The notes under the pieces were generated by a model. The model saw nothing but the letters and a program-made list of their open reading frames with translations. It was not told the DNA's origin and did no database searches. From IMG/VR virus record IMGVR_UViG_3300022188_000006, positions 1 to 64,000 of that record: a stretch of 64,000 bases of DNA; one strand, written 5' to 3'. This DNA is from a virus. The translations under genes and the position numbers were made by a program. Positions 59,115 through 64,000 of the stretch are shown piece after piece. How positions within the stretch are numbered: the stretch's first letter is position 1; each line of letters starts with the position of its first letter.

Positions 59115-59397
59115 TAGTTTTCCTCACAGGGAATGTACCGACACGAAAATCATTTCCCTCCAGTAGCACACGGCCAACAGGCCACTCAACGGGCATCCCT
59201 TCAAGCCCCCCATCGCCTGTCAACGACGGCTTGAAAATAACCAGCTTCTCTGCACGTTCCTCCAGCTTCTTTTGCTGGGCATTGAAGGAATCCATTGCTA
59301 TTACACGGTCTTGGCTCTCGCGTATGAACCTGCACGTCATCAGCTTCTGACGCGCGCTCGTCTGTCCGACAACAGCGAAGTCAAAGGCGAAATCCAT
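59107..59397 (-). CDS. Hypothetical protein, 96 aa
   Basis: MDFAFDFAVVG start, helical middle (DSFNAQQKKLEERAEKLVIF), short beta end. Overlaps the glycosyltransferase start by 8 nt. Function unknown, possibly linked to the glycosyltransferase. Confidence 0.6.
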   Translation of the reverse strand: MDFAFDFAVVGQTSARQKLMTCRFIRESQDRVIAMDSFNAQQKKLEERAEKLVIFKPSLTGDGGLEGMPVEWPVGRVLLEGNDFRVGTFPVRKTNA

Positions 59398-59413
59398 GTG
59401 TGTTCCGTCAAGT

Positions 59414-59440
59414 GTGGGGGCCGCTAAGCGCGGCCCCCAC
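59414..59440. other. Strong perfect hairpin between late genes
   Basis: GTGGGGGCCGC-TAAGC-GCGGCCCCCAC: an 11-bp stem with a 5-nt loop in the gap between the valine-heptad fibre gene and the 96-aa gene. No U tract follows on either strand, so it is not a classical terminator. It may attenuate or protect RNA. Confidence 0.7.
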
Positions 59441-59457
59441 TAACGGCCGCAATCTGC

Positions 59458-61596
59458 TCAGGACAACTTGTACGAAACGGAAATCGTGCTACCAAGCAGC
59501 CCGCGCAGGGTCAGGGTGTCAGAGGCGTTGCCGACCTGCCCGCAAAGCATGACTGTGAATGGCAGGCTCGCCATCTGCGTGCTGTCGACGTACTGACCGG
59601 AGCGCCACCTTGTCGTCTTGGTCGTCCCCTCGGAGACCGTGGTACCAGGAATGTCGGTGGCACCGGTAAGTGTAGCTGTGGAGCCAGCGATGACCGCCCA
59701 CTTGGAACTGCCGGTATTGGCGTCCATCTGGCCACTCCAACCGAGGTCGAACTCGCAGTCCTCGACGGTCTTGGTATTGCTCTCCGGAGCGTTGACAGTA
59801 ATGCTGGCGAGCACGGCCCACGAAGTGCTCTGAGTCGTGAGGGCGCTACCTTCGGTGTCATCGTTGCCACCATCGGCCAAAGCCGCGCTATTGTTCGTGA
59901 ATACGTAGGCGGTGAACTCAGCGCGCGCCACGGACAAACCGGCAGCGTTTGCCAGACTGTCGATCTTGCTATCGGTGGTGCTATGGGCAGTGGACACCTG
60001 TGTACCAACAGAATCAACGCGCGAATCGGTTGTACTGTGCGAAGTAGAAACTTCGCTGCCGACGCTATCCACCTTGGAATCCACAGTACTCACGGCCGAA
60101 CTCTGCACGACCAGACGCGAGTCGACAGTGCTGACATCGGTACCAACGCTGTCCACCTGCGTACCGACGCTGTCGGTCTTCGAGTCAACGGTGCTGACTT
60201 GCAGACCGACGCTATCAACCTTAGACTGCGTTACAGAGTCGCCGCTGGTACCACTGTTCGCCAGGCTGTCGATCTTGCTGTCAATGGTGCTATTCTGCAC
60301 ACCCAGCGAATCGGTCTTGCTGTCGACCGCGGAGACCTGCGTACCGACACTGTCCACCTTGGAATCGACCGTGCTGACCGCCGTGCTCTGCACGACCAAG
60401 CGCGAATCAACAGTGCTGACCTGGGTACCGACACTGCCAGTCTGGGTGCCAACGCTGTCGACCTTGGAGTCAACAGTGCTGACTGCGGTGCTCTGGACAA
60501 CAACCCGAGAATCGACAGTGCTGACCTGAGTGCCAACGCTGTCAACCTTGGATTCCACGGTGCTGACCTGAGTGCCAACACTGTCAATCCTGCTGCCAGT
60601 ATCAGGATCGGTGTCGACATAGGTCATGTACCGAGACTGAATAGACGCATTCGAATCCTCGGTGTAGGAACACTCGAAGAGGTACTCGCCCATCGGGTCG
60701 GTCGACGCGAAACTCACGTCGTAGTGGTATTGACCGACGCCATCACGGGTCATGGCCGCCGCATTTACTTTCTTCGTGGTAGCATCCGGCTCATAGACAT
60801 CGAGAGTCACGCTGTTCGAGTCCGGATCCTCAAGATTACCGGTGCTATCGTACAGACGGAAATGGACCCTGATAGTGTCGCTGCCACTGTCCGGAGCAAC
60901 CAACACGGACGGAATGACCACCCTTGCCGTAACGTTGTTGGCGATGGCGTCCACCGAACCCTGCAGTGTACTCATAGCCGCGCTGTGAACATCAGCCTTG
61001 CTGTCCACGGTCGACACCTGGCCACCAACACTGTCAACCTTAGAATCGACCGTGCTCACAGCCGTACTCTGCACCACAATCCTAGAATCAACGGTGCTGA
61101 CCTGGGTGCCGACACTGTCTGTCTTGGAATCGACAGTGCTGACCTGAGTACCAACGCTGCCGGTCTGCGTGCCTACGCTGTCAACCTTTGAATCAACCGT
61201 GCTGACAGCCGTACTCTGAACGTCGATCTTCGAGTCGACAGTGCTTACTTGTGTGCCAACGCTGTCAACCTTGGAGTTCGTTGTCGAGTTATTCCCGACA
61301 TCAACGGCCAAGCTGTCGATCTTGCTGTCCGTGGTACTGTGTGCAGACGAGACACCAGTGCCAACAGAATCTACCTTCGAATCAACAACCACCACACGCG
61401 AGTCAACGGTCGAAACCGCCGTGCTTTGCACGACCAACCGCGAATCCGCCTGTGAAGCGTCAACCCCTACACTATCGACTTTGGAATCAACAGATGAAAC
61501 AGCACTACTCTGTACGACAATTCGAGAATCAACAGCGCTCGTCTGAACACCGACACTGTCAATCCGCGAGCCGTTCAAGCGTTCACGAAAGCTCAT
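59458..61596 (-). CDS. Valine-heptad coiled-coil tail fibre, 712 aa
   Basis: Dominated by 14-residue units of two heptads, typically STVDSKVDSVGTQV with variants (DSRIVVQSTAV). Valines fall at every a and d position (3, 7, 10, 14), predicting a long trimeric coiled coil. Two globular parts interrupt it: an Ig-like domain at about residues 225-330 (VVIPSVLVAPDSGSDTIRVH) and a C-terminal beta domain from about 545 (RAEFTAYVFTNNSAA). The repeats are also repetitive at DNA level. AGGAGGAACGTAA precedes the ATG. Confidence 0.8.
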   Translation of the reverse strand: MSFRERLNGSRIDSVGVQTSAVDSRIVVQSSAVSSVDSKVDSVGVDASQADSRLVVQSTAVSTVDSRVVVVDSKVDSVGTGVSSAHSTTDSKIDSLAVDVGNNSTTNSKVDSVGTQVSTVDSKIDVQSTAVSTVDSKVDSVGTQTGSVGTQVSTVDSKTDSVGTQVSTVDSRIVVQSTAVSTVDSKVDSVGGQVSTVDSKADVHSAAMSTLQGSVDAIANNVTARVVIPSVLVAPDSGSDTIRVHFRLYDSTGNLEDPDSNSVTLDVYEPDATTKKVNAAAMTRDGVGQYHYDVSFASTDPMGEYLFECSYTEDSNASIQSRYMTYVDTDPDTGSRIDSVGTQVSTVESKVDSVGTQVSTVDSRVVVQSTAVSTVDSKVDSVGTQTGSVGTQVSTVDSRLVVQSTAVSTVDSKVDSVGTQVSAVDSKTDSLGVQNSTIDSKIDSLANSGTSGDSVTQSKVDSVGLQVSTVDSKTDSVGTQVDSVGTDVSTVDSRLVVQSSAVSTVDSKVDSVGSEVSTSHSTTDSRVDSVGTQVSTAHSTTDSKIDSLANAAGLSVARAEFTAYVFTNNSAALADGGNDDTEGSALTTQSTSWAVLASITVNAPESNTKTVEDCEFDLGWSGQMDANTGSSKWAVIAGSTATLTGATDIPGTTVSEGTTKTTRWRSGQYVDSTQMASLPFTVMLCGQVGNASDTLTLRGLLGSTISVSYKLS

Positions 61597-61607
61597 TTAC
61601 GTTCCTC

Positions 61608-63353
61608 CTAGCTATTCACCACAACGTGTTTAAGCCCAAAATCACCTGAGTAGCTATCATTCACATCAGTGCCGAGGCGAGACAGCTTGCACTCGACTTC
61701 CACAGTGTTACTACTCACATGTCCCTCAGGGATTGTAAAAGCGGTCACTCGCGCCAGCTCATTAGCAGCCGTACTTGTTGGCAGGTCGAACGTCTGGCCG
61801 TAGGGCGTCCCGGCAGAGTACGATTCGCCATCGTTATGCACGACGTAGTCCAGCCTCAACCGGATGTTCTTGCCAGGGTCACTTGCGCTGAGCGCGTACA
61901 CAAGGTCAACAGTAACCCCTTTGGCAATCCTGAGAGCATTTGGTTGCAGCTTGAACAAGACTTCCGTGTCGGCGCCGTTCGGGAATCCAGCTCCGTCTTT
62001 GAAACCGAATACGTCAATATCGGCAATATACGGAGGATTGTCGCCTTCAAAGAAGTCTAGCTCAAGCTGGCCGATAATCGGCACGTTACCGGCAGCAATC
62101 TCGTCGATAGCCGCCTGGACGTTTGTACCGACCAACTTCGACACAACATTGTCGTAAGGGATCTCGGAAGCATCCGGAGAATAAGACACATTCTGCGGAT
62201 TGGCCCCTCCTACTAGCGAACCGGTCCCGAGATTTATCGGCAGTACTACCTTGACACTTCCGCTGCTATCCATCTTAATAGCAGCATTCGTTCCCGCATC
62301 TATCTGCTCGTGCGCCAGGAGGCCTCCGGATGTATCGGAGAACACAACCTGACCCAGCGCTCGGTGATAAAACGTTCTCAACGTCGAAGCATTGCGCACT
62401 CTTACAGCAACACCGGCAGCCGAAGCTGCCAAACTCTTCACGTTTGTGAAGTCAGCAGCACCAACGGCGATATCTACGGCCTCACCCGCACCGGCATTGG
62501 TGAACTCAACATTTGTGCCTAGCAGTACGCTACCGCCACCGAAGTTGGCGACATGGCAGCAGGCTTGCGCACTACTGTTCCTCATCGCACTTTCGGAAAT
62601 CAGCAGCCTCTGCGTATGCGGCCCTTTGAAATCCAAAGCATATCCAGCACTGCCCGCATCAACGTCGATACCACACCAGGACGCGGTGTTTTCCTCAAGC
62701 GTGCCTGCAGAAGCCGCCGAGAATTCCAGCTGGCCTTGGAGTAAGGTCATACCGCGACTGCCCTGGGCGACTGCAACGACAGCAACGCCAGGTGCTAGCG
62801 ATACATTCTCCGTATACGCTCCCGGCTTTACGAGCACCGTGGCAGGAGTCGTCATCGAGGCACCATCGGTCACAGCCTGGGTAATGGCTGCCTGAATACT
62901 CGAATATGGATCGCCCGTATCCTTTCCGACAACGTAGGCCAGTGACCCCATGCCCGAGATCATGGCCGCGATCTTCTGCGAACTCCAGAGCTTGATGGGC
63001 GACGTTGCGCTATCGTCGATTACTCTATGCTTTTCGGGCTCGTCATCACTCAGAAGCGAGTGACGGACATCGGCAAGGTCTGACAGTGAAGAACCGGTCT
63101 TTGCAACCCACGCCCAGGCAATTTGCCCCGGCCCGAGTACCAATGTACCTCCGCTCAGGTCGATGCTGCCGCCTGTTATGCTCACGTTGTCGCTGTCTTG
63201 AACAGCCAATGTTCCGAGATCGCCACGGCTGACCTTGATAACATTGCCGTCACTGTCAATGAGCCACAGGTTTTTGTCTTTGCAGAACAAAGTGGCAACA
63301 CCCGGGGCTGGCACTGCCGGAATTGGAGATTCTCTCAGTGTCAATCGCGTCAT
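61608..63353 (-). CDS. Tail spike/fibre with beta-helix-like region
   Basis: 581 aa. N-terminus (VATLFCKDKNLWLIDSDGNV) is a short fibre start domain. Residues 130-360 look like a right-handed beta-helix (DPYSSIQAAITQAVTDGAS, PATVLVKPGAYTENVSLAPG), the fold of pectate-lyase-like tail spikes. The C-terminal 150 residues form a separate beta domain. No catalytic residues can be assigned. AAGGAAGAAGG upstream of the ATG. Confidence 0.7.
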   Translation of the reverse strand: MTRLTLRESPIPAVPAPGVATLFCKDKNLWLIDSDGNVIKVSRGDLGTLAVQDSDNVSITGGSIDLSGGTLVLGPGQIAWAWVAKTGSSLSDLADVRHSLLSDDEPEKHRVIDDSATSPIKLWSSQKIAAMISGMGSLAYVVGKDTGDPYSSIQAAITQAVTDGASMTTPATVLVKPGAYTENVSLAPGVAVVAVAQGSRGMTLLQGQLEFSAASAGTLEENTASWCGIDVDAGSAGYALDFKGPHTQRLLISESAMRNSSAQACCHVANFGGGSVLLGTNVEFTNAGAGEAVDIAVGAADFTNVKSLAASAAGVAVRVRNASTLRTFYHRALGQVVFSDTSGGLLAHEQIDAGTNAAIKMDSSGSVKVVLPINLGTGSLVGGANPQNVSYSPDASEIPYDNVVSKLVGTNVQAAIDEIAAGNVPIIGQLELDFFEGDNPPYIADIDVFGFKDGAGFPNGADTEVLFKLQPNALRIAKGVTVDLVYALSASDPGKNIRLRLDYVVHNDGESYSAGTPYGQTFDLPTSTAANELARVTAFTIPEGHVSSNTVEVECKLSRLGTDVNDSYSGDFGLKHVVVNS

Positions 63354-63370
63354 TTGCCTTCTTCCTTCCG

Positions 63371-64000
63371 TTACACGCAGCGCAACCGCGGGCCAACCCC
63401 ACCGACGGCAAAGATCAGATCCACGAGCCCCTTGATGAAAAACTCGCCAGCTAACAGCGAAACATTGGCCAACTTTGGACTAGTCCTAAACTTTACGAAA
63501 TCACCGGCCGCATTTGGGTTTGTCCCTGGTTTCATTAGGAATTTCAGGTTGCCATTTGTGCTAGCAAAAGCCGTCCCAACTGTACCGGTTCCCTGGAAAC
63601 CGCTTATGGAACCACTCACGCTGAATGTATTCGGTCCAGTCATAGAAACAGTCCATTCCTCGTCCACAGAATCAGGACCGATCTCCCACTCGTCCTCATC
63701 AAAGGTAGCCGAATCATCCTCCCAAACCTGAAACCTTGGCGCTGGTTGCCTCGTAAAATCCGTGAGATCGACATGGTCCACGCCATCCACGCCGTCGATT
63801 ACCGAGACGATGTCGCTGAGGTAAGCATCCTTGTCAAATCCTGTGTAGGGGCTCTCACCTTCGTCAAAGTAAGCGTCGATATGAGCCAGGACAGCATCCC
63901 GCACATCCGCCGCATTGAAGTTTGAGTAAATCGTCACGCTACCTTTGACATCAATCGGCTGATAGAGCGGATCAAAGACCTCAACACAGGTGCAAGCAGC
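63371..64000 (-). CDS. Baseplate J-like protein, C-terminal part (runs off the window)
   Basis: The frame is open to the end of the window. The part EVFDPLYQPIDVKGSVTIY, then NAADVRDAVLAHIDAYFDEG and AYLSDIVSVIDGVDGVDHVD matches the C-terminal region of baseplate J-like proteins (P2 gpJ, Mu gp47, T4 gp6). These form the wedge of contractile-tail baseplates. A GTG at 63937 could be mistaken for the start, but conserved sequence continues upstream. After the J end there is an extra C-terminal beta domain (from residue about 65 of this part). Confidence 0.7.
   Translation of the reverse strand, partial: AACTCVEVFDPLYQPIDVKGSVTIYSNFNAADVRDAVLAHIDAYFDEGESPYTGFDKDAYLSDIVSVIDGVDGVDHVDLTDFTRQPAPRFQVWEDDSATFDEDEWEIGPDSVDEEWTVSMTGPNTFSVSGSISGFQGTGTVGTAFASTNGNLKFLMKPGTNPNAAGDFVKFRTSPKLANVSLLAGEFFIKGLVDLIFAVGGVGPRLRCV

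Noticed and set aside
59983-61191. Plus-strand 402-codon frame over the valine-heptad fibre
   Set aside because: It arises from the DNA repeats of the minus-strand gene and has no start signals.
60000-61590. Repeats near 60-61.5 kb as a CRISPR array
   Set aside because: Units are in frame, of 42-nt periodicity, continuous without spacers and encode a clear heptad pattern.

Overview
The window is part of the genome of a large tailed phage (or a prophage), most likely a contractile-tailed myovirus. The right end holds the C-terminal part of a baseplate J-like protein, a tail P2-I-family protein at 53639-55525, and a long series of fibre/adhesin genes. The left half carries phage-type nucleic-acid genes: a RecE-like exonuclease, a RusA-like resolvase, a dNMP kinase, ThyX, RNase HII and a tRNA-Thr. 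Nearly every gene lies on the minus strand, packed end to end with 1-30 nt overlaps and clear Shine-Dalgarno sites. The exception is a two-gene plus-strand cassette at 1.1-2.5 kb. The sequence does not identify the host beyond a bacterium that uses sigma70-type promoters and AGGAGG ribosome binding sites.

Layout from left to right. 0-2.5 kb is an accessory patch: a minus-strand gene with its own consensus promoter and terminator, a 50-codon remnant of a RecD-like helicase, and a plus-strand ribbon-helix-helix protein plus D12-class adenine methyltransferase. 2.5-25.7 kb is the early/middle region: three repeat proteins of one family, a frameshifted PAPS-reductase-like gene, the exonuclease, RusA, a MoxR ATPase with a VWA/metallopeptidase partner, the dNMP kinase fusion, ThyX, an IS607-family element just upstream of thyX, an ASCH-like protein, a nucleotidyltransferase, tRNA-Thr and RNase HII, plus many small unknown genes. 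A rho-independent terminator at 25.74-25.78 kb separates this from the late region.

25.8-35.7 kb is the distal late region: a lipoprotein, four diverged PI3/4-kinase/HipA-like proteins interleaved with three small paralogous proteins, a membrane (possibly holin) protein, a stand-alone CheY-like receiver, and two membrane-anchored coiled-coil proteins. 35.7-52.7 kb is a paralogous fibre array: nine copies of a domain of about 110 residues with variable C-terminal parts, four copies of a 73-residue protein, two lectin-like fibre proteins, several adhesin-repeat proteins and two broken copies. 52.8-64 kb is the baseplate/tail module with a glycosyltransferase and a long valine-heptad fibre.

Two things deserve most attention. 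(1) A near-perfect palindrome, GGTCAG-NN-CTGACC, occurs nine times. Six copies are exact and three have one mismatch. They lie in six unrelated gene contexts, in all three codon registers, spaced roughly 8-10 kb apart across the window, which suggests a genome-wide DNA-binding site. (2) The tandem kinase array with its small companions, next to a solitary receiver domain in a phage late operon, does not match a system I know. Function assignments rest on motif recognition by eye; no database search was possible.
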